This document shows, piece by piece, positions 36,677 to 46,093 of a stretch of 64,000 nt of DNA. How positions within the stretch are numbered: position 1 is the stretch's first letter; each line of letters begins with the position of its first letter. The notes beneath the pieces were generated by a model. That model was not told the origin of the DNA and made no database searches. It saw nothing but the letters and a program-made list of their open reading frames with translations. The translations under genes and the position numbers were made by a program. Source of the DNA: Pedobacter sp. (GTDB lineage: Bacteria > Bacteroidota > Bacteroidia > Sphingobacteriales > Sphingobacteriaceae); assembly GCF_031119335.1 (NCBI RefSeq), contig NZ_JAVHXT010000003.1, positions 167,385 to 231,384 on the forward strand, written 5' to 3'.

Positions 36677-37351
36677 ATGCAGATCAAAATTGCGCTTACA
36701 GACGACCAATACCTCTTTAGAATGGGAATGGCCGCTATCTTAAATTCTTTAGAAAACACCAAAGTTATTCTTGAGTGCGCTGATGGACAAACATTGGTTG
36801 ATGAGCTTGCAAAGTCGAGTGAAAATCCGGATTTAATTATTTTGGATGTAATAATGCCTGCTCCTGATGGTATTGCAACGCTTAAACTAATTAGAAAGAT
36901 GTCTCCAACGCTACCTGTGTTAATGCTTTCCTCACATGAAGACCAAGATGCTGTCTTTGCTGCATTAAGAGCCGGCGCAAATGGCTACCTCTCAAAAAAT
37001 GCCTCGGCAGAAGAGCTGCAGCAAGCTATCACAAATATACTAAGAGATGGCTTTTATTTGCAGGTTCCTAGTCCCGACCTTAGTCATTTGAAAATGGATT
37101 TTGCCCCAAATAACTTAGGTGCGGAACAGCTTATCAGCAAAAGAGAAAGGGAGATTTTATCGTTGATTTGCCAGCAGTACACCAATGCACAGATTGGCGA
37201 AAAGTTATCTATCAGCGAACGTACAGTAGAAGGTCATCGCAACAATCTTATCAATAAAACAAACAGCAAAAACGTAATTGGGCTCTTGGTTTTTGCGCTA
37301 AAACACCGCTTAGTTAGTTTAAATGACATTCTAGGGAAATCCAATTTTTAG
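36677..37351 (+). CDS. NarL/LuxR family response regulator
   Basis: 224 residues. Seen: receiver domain with D9-D10, phospho-acceptor D57 (LIILDVIM), S85 and K107 (GYLSKNAS), then a LuxR helix-turn-helix (about 150-210) LISKREREILSLICQQYTNA, IGEKLSISERTVEGHRNNLI. Known: phosphorylation lets it bind DNA. Divergent from the histidine kinase, so the two are very likely a pair. Targets not visible. Confidence 0.93.
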   Translation: MQIKIALTDDQYLFRMGMAAILNSLENTKVILECADGQTLVDELAKSSENPDLIILDVIMPAPDGIATLKLIRKMSPTLPVLMLSSHEDQDAVFAALRAGANGYLSKNASAEELQQAITNILRDGFYLQVPSPDLSHLKMDFAPNNLGAEQLISKREREILSLICQQYTNAQIGEKLSISERTVEGHRNNLINKTNSKNVIGLLVFALKHRLVSLNDILGKSNF

Positions 37352-37493
37352 GCGTCTAACCTCTTTCAAATAATAGATAGCAAAACGTACAAGGTATTAT
37401 CACATCCTGCAATTAGTTTGTATCAAACAATCCCGAACAATTAGTGTTTAATCGGGCGGAGCTTATCAACATCAAACGCTCCTAAAAATATCA

Positions 37494-38978
37494 ATGGAAA
37501 ACTACACCATGCTACAGTACTTCGAATGGTACTACCCTGCCGATGGCAGCTTATGGAAAAAACTAACTCAAGACGCAAATACACTAAAAGAAAAAGGCTT
37601 TGACACCATTTGGCTCCCACCTGCACACAAAGGAATGACAGGCGAAAATTCGATAGGTTATGATTCTTATGACCTTTACGATTTGGGAGAATTTGACCAA
37701 AAAGGAAGTGTCCGTACTAAATACGGCACCAAAGAAGAACTTATTAAAGCTGTAAAAGCTGCACAAAATGCAGGGCTGAAAGTCTACGTTGATATTGTAT
37801 TGAACCATTTAGGTGGCGGAGACGAAACGGAAACAATTACTGTTCGCAAGGTAGATCCTGCCAACCGTAATGAGTTTATATCTGAACCTTTCGAAATTGA
37901 AGCATTTACCAAATTTCACTATCCTGCCCGTGCAGGAAAATATTCTAAGTTCCAATGGGATTTCCAATGTTTTAGTGGTGTAGATTATGATCATCGTAGT
38001 GGCGAAACGGCACTTTACAGTATCTTAAACCAATATGGCGAGGGCTGGGAAGATGTTTTGGATAAAGAAAACGGCAACTACGATTACCTAATGCTTTCTG
38101 ATATTGACTTTCGTAATCCAGCCGTTCGTGAAGAGCTAAAAGCCTGGGGCAAGTGGTTTTATGAAACTGTAGGCTTCGACGGCTTTAGGTTAGATGCCAT
38201 TAAACACATGCCAGCAGGTTTCTATAATGAATGGCTCGACTTTTTAAGAGGAGATTTGCAGAAAGATTTTTTTACCGTTGGTGAATATTGGGCTCCCGGA
38301 GATTTAGGAAGTCTTTTAGCTTACATTGATGCTACCGATGGAAGAATGTCCTTGTTCGACACCTGCTTGCAAGCAAATTTTTCAAATGCTTCAAAAACTG
38401 GTAGCGACTACAACTTAGCTAGCATTTTTGAAAATACATTGGTAAGCACCAAACCCGAATTAGCCGTTACCTTTGTAGAAAATCACGATACCCAACCCTT
38501 ACAATCTTTAGAACAAGTGGTAGAGCCCTGGTTTAGAGCACACGCCTATGCTATGATCCTTTTAAGAGAAGCTGGATATCCATGTGTATTTTATACAGAT
38601 CTATACGGATCTGCCTATACCGATAAAGGTCAGGATGGACAAGATCACGAGGTTACCATTGGATACCTACCGCAGCTAGAAATCTTACTTCAGCTCCGCA
38701 AGCATCAAGCTTATGGTTTGCAAAGAGATTATTTCGATCATCCCAACTGCATAGGTTGGACAAGAGAAGGCATTGCCGAAAGAGAAAATTCTGGTCTCGC
38801 TGTTGTACTTTCTAACGGAGAACAAGGTTATAAAAGAATGGAAATGGGTGCTCAATTTGCAGGAAGGAAAATGATTGATGCTTTAGAACATATTGATCAG
38901 GAAATTATAGTGGACGATGATGGTTGGGCAGATTTTTTATGTGATGCAGGCTCTGTTTCTGTTTGGTTTTTTGCTTAA
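37494..38978 (+). CDS. Cytoplasmic-type alpha-amylase (GH13)
   Basis: 494 residues. Seen: region I VYVDIVLNH, region II GFRLDAIKH with nucleophile D234, region III GEYW with acid/base E264, region IV VENHDTQP with D332; N-terminal LQYFEWYYPADGSLW typical of AmyS/BLA-type liquefying amylases. No signal peptide, so cytoplasmic, where it would split internal maltodextrin or glycogen. Known reaction: endo-hydrolysis of alpha-1,4-glucan. Single gene with a 140-base upstream gap. Confidence 0.93.
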   Translation: MENYTMLQYFEWYYPADGSLWKKLTQDANTLKEKGFDTIWLPPAHKGMTGENSIGYDSYDLYDLGEFDQKGSVRTKYGTKEELIKAVKAAQNAGLKVYVDIVLNHLGGGDETETITVRKVDPANRNEFISEPFEIEAFTKFHYPARAGKYSKFQWDFQCFSGVDYDHRSGETALYSILNQYGEGWEDVLDKENGNYDYLMLSDIDFRNPAVREELKAWGKWFYETVGFDGFRLDAIKHMPAGFYNEWLDFLRGDLQKDFFTVGEYWAPGDLGSLLAYIDATDGRMSLFDTCLQANFSNASKTGSDYNLASIFENTLVSTKPELAVTFVENHDTQPLQSLEQVVEPWFRAHAYAMILLREAGYPCVFYTDLYGSAYTDKGQDGQDHEVTIGYLPQLEILLQLRKHQAYGLQRDYFDHPNCIGWTREGIAERENSGLAVVLSNGEQGYKRMEMGAQFAGRKMIDALEHIDQEIIVDDDGWADFLCDAGSVSVWFFA

Positions 38979-39056
38979 AAAGCAGTAAAATCTTAGCCTT
39001 TTTATTTGAAAATCAGCCACTACATTTAAGAATATAAAAAACCTTTAAACACAAAA

Positions 39057-39077
39057 AAGCCGGCAATCCACCGGCTT
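39057..39077 (-). terminator. gltA terminator
   Basis: AAGCCGG, CAATCCA loop, CCGGCTT; T-run TTTTTGTG on the minus strand. Lies between gltA and the convergent amylase gene, so it may serve both. Confidence 0.8.
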
Positions 39078-39112
39078 AGCATTAACATATTTGGTTGTAA
39101 AGAGAGTACTGA

Positions 39113-40381
39113 TTATAAGTGCTTATCTACATCGCCAACGTAAACTTGACGTGGTCTGCCGATAGGCTCTTTGTTTTCCCTCATTTCTTTCCACTGTGCA
39201 ATCCATCCTGGTAGACGGCCTAATGCGAAAAGAACAGTAAACATTTCTGAAGGGAAACCTAAGGCTCTGTAAATGATACCTGAGTAAAAATCTACGTTTG
39301 GATATAATTTACGATCGATAAAATATTGATCTGTTAAAGCTGCTTGCTCTAATTTTTTAGCAATTTCCAATACTGGATCATTTATACCTAAGCTTTCTAA
39401 GATATCGTCGCAAGCCTTTTTGATGATTTTTGCTCTTGGATCAAAGTTTTTATAAACGCGGTGACCAAAGCCCATCATACGGAATGGATCATTTTTATCT
39501 TTCGCTTTTGCAATCCATTTATCGGTATCACCACCATCTTCTTTAATACGCTCTAACATTTCGATTACTGCTTGGTTAGCACCACCGTGTAATGGTCCCC
39601 AAAGTGCAGAAATACCTGCAGAAATAGAAGCATAAAGGTTACAATCTGATGAACCTACAATTCTCACCGTAGATGTAGAGCAGTTTTGCTCGTGGTCTGC
39701 GTGAAGAATTAACAATTTATTCATTGCACTTACTACCACTGGGTTTGGCTCGAAATCTTCGGTACGTTGACCGAAAGTCATCCAAAGGTAGTTAGTAATA
39801 TAATCGTATTTGTTTTTAGGGTAGATCAATGGATGTCCCAAAGATTTTTTATAAATGAAAGCTACGATGGTGGTCATTTTAGCTAACATTTTAATGATGG
39901 TATCATTTTTTTGCTCTTCAGATTGGTTAGCTTCTAAGCTTTCTGGGTAAAATGTAGAAAGTGAGCAAACTAACGAAGATAATTGAGCCATTGGATGAGA
40001 TTTTGAAGGATAGCCATCAAAAAACTTCTTCATATCCTCATGGATCAAGGTGTGCATGCTGATATCTTTTTGAAACTTTTCTACAGTCTCTTTAGAAGGT
40101 AACTCTCCATAAATCAATAAATAAGCAACTTCTAAAAATGATGCTTTTTCAGCTAGTTCTTCGATAGGATAGCCACGATATTTTAAAACACCTTCTTCTC
40201 CATCTAAAAACGTAATGGCACTTTTGGTAGCGCCAGTATTCTTATATCCAAAATCTAAAGTAATGTGACCTGTAAGATCTCTCAATTTTGAAATATCAAT
40301 AGCCTTCTCGCCTTCCGTTCCAGTAATTACTGGAAATTCATAAGTCTGTCCGTCTATCTTAATTTCTGCAGTAGTTGACAT
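39113..40381 (-). CDS. gltA: Citrate synthase
   Basis: 422 residues, type II (long) citrate synthase. Seen: HADHEQNCSTSTVR with an active-site histidine, LWGPLHGGANQAV with the second, GFGHRVYKNFDPRA with the arginines and aspartate, and N-terminal GFKNTG-like region after a small beta domain. Reaction: acetyl-CoA + oxaloacetate to citrate, in the TCA cycle. Monocistronic with a terminator behind. Confidence 0.96.
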   Translation of the reverse strand: MSTTAEIKIDGQTYEFPVITGTEGEKAIDISKLRDLTGHITLDFGYKNTGATKSAITFLDGEEGVLKYRGYPIEELAEKASFLEVAYLLIYGELPSKETVEKFQKDISMHTLIHEDMKKFFDGYPSKSHPMAQLSSLVCSLSTFYPESLEANQSEEQKNDTIIKMLAKMTTIVAFIYKKSLGHPLIYPKNKYDYITNYLWMTFGQRTEDFEPNPVVVSAMNKLLILHADHEQNCSTSTVRIVGSSDCNLYASISAGISALWGPLHGGANQAVIEMLERIKEDGGDTDKWIAKAKDKNDPFRMMGFGHRVYKNFDPRAKIIKKACDDILESLGINDPVLEIAKKLEQAALTDQYFIDRKLYPNVDFYSGIIYRALGFPSEMFTVLFALGRLPGWIAQWKEMRENKEPIGRPRQVYVGDVDKHL

Positions 40382-40499
40382 ATATCTAAAATTTATATAA
40401 TTATAAGTAGTTATTTTCGTTTATTAAAATTTAAGCCCAAACAATTATAGACTTGTTACATTTTTTTCAGATTTTCTAATGCCGTTTTAATTTCTGGGC

Positions 40500-41045
40500 T
40501 TATTTTGCCTTGATTTCTTCGGCAACCCTGCCACATTCCATCATCTCATCTCCATAATACGGATTTTGGATTTTCTTTTCTGATGAAAGCCAATCTCCAC
40601 CATCGCCATTGTTTGCCATTGGACAATGTTGCACATAAATAGTACCCGATGTTAGTGCAGCGTGTTTAAAAACTGGAATGAGTTCCACGTTTAAATCTGT
40701 AAAAGACGCTCTTTGTGTTTTAATGTCTTTAGCTTCGGCTATTTTAGCCGCAATTTTAGCTGCATTTTCACAACCTTCAAATCCTTTTAAAGCTGCTGAT
40801 AAATCGCTAGCTGCTGGTTTTGCAGTTTCATACTTAGTACCCACCAACTCATCTTTTAATTTGATATAAGCAGTATAGATGACTTGCAATTTCTCGTCGC
40901 TAAAGCTAAGCGCATTAACTACCGTTGTGTCTGCCACGGTTAAAGCTGTGGTATCTTTGGTTTCGGTAGATTGTTGACTGCTGTTACATGCCATTAACGC
41001 AGATAAAGCTATGGTTACCAAACCAATGTATTTTTTCCCTTGCAT
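40500..41045 (-). CDS. DUF3347-type lipoprotein
   Basis: 181 residues. Seen: lipobox LMAC with C20, a low-complexity linker, then a helical domain (about 45-130) and a C-terminal IYVQHCPMANNGDGGDWLS with cysteine/methionine residues, like the metal-binding tail of DUF3347 proteins; IQNPYYGDEMMECG follows. Known: the domain is found in CusB-like and periplasmic proteins and may bind heavy metal; function here unproved. Single gene. Confidence 0.8.
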   Translation of the reverse strand: MQGKKYIGLVTIALSALMACNSSQQSTETKDTTALTVADTTVVNALSFSDEKLQVIYTAYIKLKDELVGTKYETAKPAASDLSAALKGFEGCENAAKIAAKIAEAKDIKTQRASFTDLNVELIPVFKHAALTSGTIYVQHCPMANNGDGGDWLSSEKKIQNPYYGDEMMECGRVAEEIKAK

Positions 41046-41142
41046 ACGTGTTTTTATTTTAGATTGCTATTTGGAAACAATCAACTATAGGTATGTTCTG
41101 TTTTGTGCTCAAAATAGCATTTATTATTCTAAAAACACAAAA

Positions 41143-41168
41143 AAGCCCCGATAAATTTACCGGGGCTT
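41143..41168 (-). terminator. Terminator of the small barrel-protein gene
   Basis: AAGCCCCG, 10-base loop, CGGGGCTT, with TTTTGTGTTTTT on the minus strand. Lies 38 bases behind the stop at 41207. Confidence 0.85.
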
Positions 41169-41206
41169 AATAATATTATATTGCGATTATAATTTGTTAA
41201 CGCAAA

Positions 41207-41737
41207 TTATAGTTTGAAACCATAAGCTAAACGTAAACCTACATAGCCGTTGTTCATACCGTCTCTGCTTAAACCTTCATATTTTACGCCTAAATCTAAA
41301 CCATTATCCCATGCATACCCCACAGCTGGCGAATATACAAACGAGGTTTTTGACCCTTCATTAGTACCAAATGCAGCACCAGCTTCTGCTAAGGCGTATG
41401 CTCCGGCTCCCGATGGGCTGAAGAAATATTTTAAACCTGCCTTTGCTGGAATGTAGCCAACGCTTCCTCCACCCCACTCATCTTTAACTTTTAAATTAGT
41501 ATAACCCGCAGTAATTGGAATAGATAATTGTCTATCTATATCTACTTGGTAACGTAAATCACCACCTATCGCAAAACTAAAACCGTCTTGTGTAGGCACA
41601 CCTACATTTAACCCTATACCTAATTTTTGTCTAGACGGATTAGTTGGTTCTGAAGCAGTTTGAGCGTTAGCATTTGTTGTCACGAAGATGGCTAATGCAG
41701 CTACTGCGCTTGCCATAAATTTTGTATACTTTTTCAT
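41207..41737 (-). CDS. Small outer-membrane beta-barrel protein
   Basis: 176 residues with a signal peptide (KFMASAVAALAIFV; cleavage near NAQ). The mature chain shows alternating polar/hydrophobic strands (GFSFAIGGDLRYQVD, LSIPITAGYTNLKV, AYALAEAGAAFG) and ends with LAYGFKL, an aromatic C-terminal barrel strand. Eight strands would fit an OmpX/OmpA-like barrel. No known function. It has its own terminator. Confidence 0.75.
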   Translation of the reverse strand: MKKYTKFMASAVAALAIFVTTNANAQTASEPTNPSRQKLGIGLNVGVPTQDGFSFAIGGDLRYQVDIDRQLSIPITAGYTNLKVKDEWGGGSVGYIPAKAGLKYFFSPSGAGAYALAEAGAAFGTNEGSKTSFVYSPAVGYAWDNGLDLGVKYEGLSRDGMNNGYVGLRLAYGFKL

Positions 41738-42048
41738 TGTGTTCTTTATTTGTTTTTATTAGTAATGAAGCTATCCTAACGGATGGTTTCATTATGTTTC
41801 TGTTAATGTAATGAGCTATCAACAAGTGGTAGCATCATTATGTTTTTAAATTTATTTTAATTTTTTCGACTGTGATTTTCGCATCATCAGTCGTCACAAA
41901 AACATTCAAACAGTATGCCACTAAGCAATCAAAAAAGGCTAAAAAACAATCATAAAAAACTGTATTATAAATAGTTAAAAATATTTAATTTGTAAAAAAG
42001 ATGATATATTTCACAACTAAAAGGTGTACTAAAAAATAAACACTTTGA
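41738..42048. other. AT-rich intergenic stretch
   Basis: 311 bases between the endonuclease stop and the barrel-protein start. I see no gene, repeat or clear TAnnTTTG box; the promoter of the barrel-protein gene must be here. Confidence 0.5.
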
Positions 42049-42666
42049 TTAGGTAAGTTCGTTATTCCAAACTTTAAGTTCGTTCAAGCTGAAGTGGTAA
42101 TTTACAGTGACGCCTAAATGTTTTCCATCAACTTCATCGCCGTCACCACTTTTTCGACGAAATTTTCTTTTATCATTTTCCTTTTGCCAAATAGGTTTTA
42201 GGTCTGATGCTAATCGGTAAAAGAATTGACTTTCCTTTTCTCCTAACACACAGGGTCTATTGAGCAATACCCAAAAGATAAAAACGTGGATTTGTTTTGT
42301 TTGCTGTAACTCAAAATAACGATTGAGATCGCTGAGGTTTAACGCAACAGTTTCTGACGGCTTTAAACCACTTTGCGGAAGTATTTTTTCTACGCTCATA
42401 AAGGTGCGTCGTTGAACTTTTACTTCAATATAAAAATGCGCCCCGGCCTTGTTTTGCACTTTAATATCAGGATAACCTTTTTCCTCAGCTTTTTCGGCTT
42501 TAAACGGGGTAAATTTATTGATATGATCGATGAGCAACTGTTCGTAGTGTTCGGAAAATGCCGCATCGTCAGCAAACTGGTAGTTCATTTTGCTGATGCC
42601 ATCGCAAGGAGTTGGGCAAACCTTGCAATTGAACACATTGGGTTCTATTTGCAAGTACTTATTCAT
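42049..42666 (-). CDS. Probable type II restriction endonuclease, PD-(D/E)XK, partner of the adjacent methylase
   Basis: 205 residues. Seen: P66-D67, 13 residues, E81-V-K83 (YPDIKVQ ... YIEVKVQRR), the PD-(D/E)XK catalytic layout, and an N-terminal cysteine cluster C14-x2-C17-x3-C21 that may bind zinc. No family is recognised beyond this. It starts 5 bases after the stop of a DNA adenine methylase, the usual order in restriction-modification pairs, and likely cuts the same site. Cleavage is inferred from the motif alone. Confidence 0.7.
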   Translation of the reverse strand: MNKYLQIEPNVFNCKVCPTPCDGISKMNYQFADDAAFSEHYEQLLIDHINKFTPFKAEKAEEKGYPDIKVQNKAGAHFYIEVKVQRRTFMSVEKILPQSGLKPSETVALNLSDLNRYFELQQTKQIHVFIFWVLLNRPCVLGEKESQFFYRLASDLKPIWQKENDKRKFRRKSGDGDEVDGKHLGVTVNYHFSLNELKVWNNELT

Positions 42667-42670
42667 AGGT

Positions 42671-43795
42671 TTAGTAGTTGGTAATGATAAGATGCGTTAC
42701 TTTTCTATCGTTACGCCCCCGCACATTGTAAGTGTAATTCTTTCCAAAAGTTACGATTTTTATTTGAGGATGCGTATAAATCTTTCGGATAAATTCAGTT
42801 TCCTTGATCACAACCATCCATTTTGAAGGGCAATTTATTAGAAAGTTAGCTAACCTGGTTTGATCTGCTTGCGTAAAAGCGTTCTGATCATACTCTGAAA
42901 ATTCGCTATCGTACGGTGGATCTAGAAAGATAAAATCTGTGGAAGTTAGCTTTTGGCTACTTAGCAATACTTCAAAATCTAAGTTAAAAATTTCAGCTTT
43001 GCTAAAAAGGGCTTTGGTAGGTTCGGCAAAAATGAGATCAACCTTTTGCCTAAAATTTTTCTTGTTGTAGGCAATACCTCCGTAAGGAATATTGAACTCG
43101 CCTTTGGCATTAAACCTAAACATAGATGCATAGCAAAACTCTCTTACAAAATACCAGTTTGCAGCAGCTTGGGCATCCGAAAAAAATTGCTGATTGGCAT
43201 TTTTGTTCATCAATATTCTAAAGAACAGATACATACCACTTTTAAGTCCGGTTTCGAAATGATCTTTTAACTCGGCATCATTAAAAACTCTATTTTCTTT
43301 TTTACAGATGCGCTGGATGCGTATTGCTTTATCTAACAAACTATCTTTTAAAGATGCTGTAAACTGGACTGGCTCAACAATGAACTTTTCATTTTTTAAG
43401 GTATCGTTATTACTGATCAATTTCGGCATCTTCAATGCTATTGCATCAAACAATGACTGTGTATTTGCTTCTTGATTTACTACTTCGACAAATAAGGTAC
43501 CTAATGTTTTCCAAAACTGTTTAGCAAGCTCGGTAATTTCTTCCCAAGCGCTTGCATATTGATAAAGCTCAAGCTTAAATTGAGGTTGATTGATTTGCTG
43601 ATAGAAACGAATAAGGTCGGTACTTTTATCATTAATTATGACCGGAGTTTTAGGTTGTAGTGCAAAAAAAACGCCACCGCCGCCAAAAAATGGCTCAATA
43701 TAACGTTCGAAAGCTGGAATATGATCTTTGAATAAAGCAAACTCTCGGTACTTCCCTCCTGTCCATTTAATTATTGGCTTTATTTTCTGATCCAT
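42671..43795 (-). CDS. D12-class DNA N6-adenine methyltransferase (Dam/DpnII type)
   Basis: 374 residues from MDQKIKPIIKWTGGK; five earlier codons are open. Seen: motif I KWTGGKYRE (SAM binding), RYIEPFFGGGGVFFAL, and motif IV DPPYDSEF near residue 290 with the catalytic DPPY. Larger than E. coli Dam, with an insertion near 90-200. Known: D12-class enzymes methylate adenine in GATC, GATATC or others; the site cannot be deduced. With the next gene it forms a type II R-M system behind miaA (20-base gap). Confidence 0.9.
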   Translation of the reverse strand: MDQKIKPIIKWTGGKYREFALFKDHIPAFERYIEPFFGGGGVFFALQPKTPVIINDKSTDLIRFYQQINQPQFKLELYQYASAWEEITELAKQFWKTLGTLFVEVVNQEANTQSLFDAIALKMPKLISNNDTLKNEKFIVEPVQFTASLKDSLLDKAIRIQRICKKENRVFNDAELKDHFETGLKSGMYLFFRILMNKNANQQFFSDAQAAANWYFVREFCYASMFRFNAKGEFNIPYGGIAYNKKNFRQKVDLIFAEPTKALFSKAEIFNLDFEVLLSSQKLTSTDFIFLDPPYDSEFSEYDQNAFTQADQTRLANFLINCPSKWMVVIKETEFIRKIYTHPQIKIVTFGKNYTYNVRGRNDRKVTHLIITNY

Positions 43796-43815
43796 AAAAC
43801 GAAGATGCAATAATT

Positions 43816-44742
43816 TTAGAAATTCTTACTTACCAATTCGATTGCTTCTTCTGTCAATGCCTTTCTATCTTCTCCTGCCAACAACCATTGAATTTTAACG
43901 CCATCCTTCTCCATCTTCCTAAAAAAAGTCATTTGACGTTTTGCAAATTGACAAATTGCTATGCCCAAGCGTTCTCTCAGTGTATCAAAATCTATTTGTT
44001 TGTTTAAGTAAGCCGTTACAAACTTATACTCCAAGCCGTAGAAAACAAGCATTTCTTTACTTACACCTTTGGCTAACAATACTTCTACTTCTTCTATTAA
44101 ACCATTAGATAAACGAGCATCCAGGCGATTTAGAATTTTACTACGACGAGTTTCTACTTCATTGTACAGACCAATTACAAATGGTTTTAAAACAGGTCGT
44201 TCTTCGGGTTGATAATCGTTTTCACTGAGAAATTTAGCAATTTCGATGGCTCTTATTAAGCGTTTCGCCGAGCTGTAATCAACATTCTTACGTAATTCTT
44301 GCGGATATACATTTAATCTTTGTTGAAGCTCAACTTTATCAAGCATTAATAACTCTTGTCTTAAATCTGCATCAACAGGAATTGAAGTTAAGTCGTGATT
44401 TTGCAATAAGCTATGGATATACATTCCTGTACCGCCGCACAACATAGGCAGCTTGCCTCTGTTGCTTATATCTTCGAAAGCTTGGTAGAAATCTTCTTTG
44501 AAGGCATTAACGTGGTAATGATCGCCCGCCTCCCTAATGTCAATCAAGTGGTACGGAATTTTTACTCCATCAACTAAATACTCAGAGAGGTCTTTTCCTG
44601 TCCCAATATCCATCCCCTTAAAAACTTGTCTGCTATCTGCACTAATAACCTCACCATTAAATGATTTTGCCAATTGTACTGCTAGCTGTGTTTTTCCAAC
44701 TGCTGTTGCGCCAAGTACAATGAGCAAATTGTGTTCAGACAT
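43816..44742 (-). CDS. miaA: tRNA dimethylallyltransferase
   Basis: 308 residues. Seen: P-loop GATAVGKTQLAVQLA, ISADSRQVFKGMDIGTGK, IPYHLIDIREAG, CGGTGMYIHSLL and the late YKFVTAYLNKQIDF, typical of MiaA. Reaction: adds a dimethylallyl group to A37 of UNN-reading tRNAs. It overlaps the upstream gene by 8 bases and is followed by the methylase, so a five-gene operon is likely. Confidence 0.96.
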   Translation of the reverse strand: MSEHNLLIVLGATAVGKTQLAVQLAKSFNGEVISADSRQVFKGMDIGTGKDLSEYLVDGVKIPYHLIDIREAGDHYHVNAFKEDFYQAFEDISNRGKLPMLCGGTGMYIHSLLQNHDLTSIPVDADLRQELLMLDKVELQQRLNVYPQELRKNVDYSSAKRLIRAIEIAKFLSENDYQPEERPVLKPFVIGLYNEVETRRSKILNRLDARLSNGLIEEVEVLLAKGVSKEMLVFYGLEYKFVTAYLNKQIDFDTLRERLGIAICQFAKRQMTFFRKMEKDGVKIQWLLAGEDRKALTEEAIELVSKNF

Positions 44743-45583
44743 TTGTGTACAGTAGATATTTGAGGTTTCCTGTGTTAAACGCTTTTACGGAACCTTGCTG
44801 GCTCATAAAATCATCCAAATTTAATACATTTTGTTCGGCAAAAGCCGATGATATTTTTTTTGGCAAGCGATGTGGCTGTTGTCTTTGCATAGATTTTTCG
44901 TCTACATAGAAAAACAATGGCTTAGTTTGCCCCATAGCTGCAAAGCCAAGCTTATCATAACCTTTACCCAAAGACCAATCTCTATCTGCGTAAGTCATTA
45001 AATCGTTAACAGGAACTTCTTCCAAAAACGCCTTGATTAACTTACCTAAGCCACCAACTATGGTAAAACCACTTTTTGTAGCGAACCTTACCAACTCTGC
45101 AGATTTGTAGTTTGCACCTTTACTTTTCATAGGTCTGGGTGCTGCGAAACATGCCGCAGCCACCAATTCAGCGCCTAAAAAAAGCCCGTAATTGTGTTTG
45201 GTTTTGATGTAGCCCTGCAAATGGTTTACGTCTAAAAAAGTGCGTGTTTCGCTTACATCCAAAATGTCTACTTTAGTTTTCCTACCATGTATAGATTGAT
45301 TTAAACCGCAGAAGGAATATATACGGCTAAGCACCTGATTTCTTCTGCTAGCCCAAACATCTTCCCATAAATGAACCAAAAAAATACCCTGCTGCTGATA
45401 AGCTATCTGTAAAGAGAGCAATTGTTGAGGAGTAAAATTACTGTTTAAAGGCACCAAATGTACATAGACCTTTTGCTGCAAGGCAACAATATAAAATGGA
45501 TTTGCACTAATGGTTTCTACAGCATGATATTTATCCTGAATAGTTAAAAAGAAATCTTCCTGAAATAACGGATTTATACCCAT
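44735..45583 (-). CDS. Protein related to the C-terminal half of phage homing-endonuclease-like proteins
   Basis: 282 residues, overlapping miaA by 8 bases and the upstream gene by 10. Seen: VHLWEDVWASRRNQVLSRIY, then HGRKTKVDILDVSETRTFLD, VNHLQGYIKTKHNYGLFLG, LVRFATKSGFTIVGGLGKLI and YADRDWSLGKGYDKLGF. From memory, this order of motifs matches the tails of Hef-like/VSR-like phage proteins, joined to a GNAT-like acyl-transferase fold. No nuclease N-terminal domain is obvious. No known role; operon with miaA suggests RNA or DNA work. Confidence 0.55.
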   Translation of the reverse strand: MGINPLFQEDFFLTIQDKYHAVETISANPFYIVALQQKVYVHLVPLNSNFTPQQLLSLQIAYQQQGIFLVHLWEDVWASRRNQVLSRIYSFCGLNQSIHGRKTKVDILDVSETRTFLDVNHLQGYIKTKHNYGLFLGAELVAAACFAAPRPMKSKGANYKSAELVRFATKSGFTIVGGLGKLIKAFLEEVPVNDLMTYADRDWSLGKGYDKLGFAAMGQTKPLFFYVDEKSMQRQQPHRLPKKISSAFAEQNVLNLDDFMSQQGSVKAFNTGNLKYLLYTNV

Positions 45584-45951
45584 TCGTTTTGTTTATACGC
45601 TTTGTAACCTACTTCTAGGGCTATCGCGATGTGATCCATTAAAGTTTCGTCTAATTTTTTAATATGAAAACACGATTTGCCTTTCAATAATTTCAATAAA
45701 TCTGGATGCAATAGTTCCTTAACTTCTGGCTGAATGTAGATGAGCATAAAATGAAGTGTAACGCTACTTTTCATGATTTTTAAGCCAGCAAAGTAGATTT
45801 CGTTTCTTTGCTTGCCCATTAAAGTCACGTTTTTATCGCTCCAAAGGTCATATTCTGTATCCGAATTTATTCTCGAATTAAAGCCTAGTGTTTCGTAAGG
45901 CTGCATTGCCGCCCTAACGGTTTGAAATATTTCAATTAAATCGGTCTTCAT
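45574..45951 (-). CDS. DUF1801/YdhG-like small protein
   Basis: 125 residues, no signal peptide. Seen: an N-terminal MQPYETLGFNSRINSDTEYD, middle FAGLKIMKSSVTLHFMLIY, and LLKGKSCFHIKKLDETLMDH, which fits the YdhG/DUF1801 fold (family of a putative iron chaperone). The assignment is by pattern only. First gene of the miaA operon, overlapping the next by 10 bases. Confidence 0.6.
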   Translation of the reverse strand: MKTDLIEIFQTVRAAMQPYETLGFNSRINSDTEYDLWSDKNVTLMGKQRNEIYFAGLKIMKSSVTLHFMLIYIQPEVKELLHPDLLKLLKGKSCFHIKKLDETLMDHIAIALEVGYKAYKQNEWV

Positions 45952-46044
45952 TTTATAATATCTAGATGTTTAGGTTTACAAAGTAAATGCTTTTGCTAAG
46001 GAAACAAACCGCAAACTCAAAATGTTCAATATTTTTCCAAATAA

Positions 46045-46074
46045 AAACGCCCAAACTTTTAGGCTTGGGCGTTT
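46045..46074 (-). terminator. Terminator of the glycine-zipper lipoprotein gene
   Basis: AAACGCCCAA, loop, TTGGGCGTTT; a T-rich tail lies on the minus strand. It is 20 bases behind the stop at 46094. Confidence 0.8.
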
Positions 46075-46093
46075 ACATATATGATGGAGTTTA

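Noticed and set aside
42671..43795. Assigning GATC as the methylase site
   Set aside because: D12-class enzymes have several specificities, and GATC occurs freely in the window, so neither motif nor avoidance supports it.
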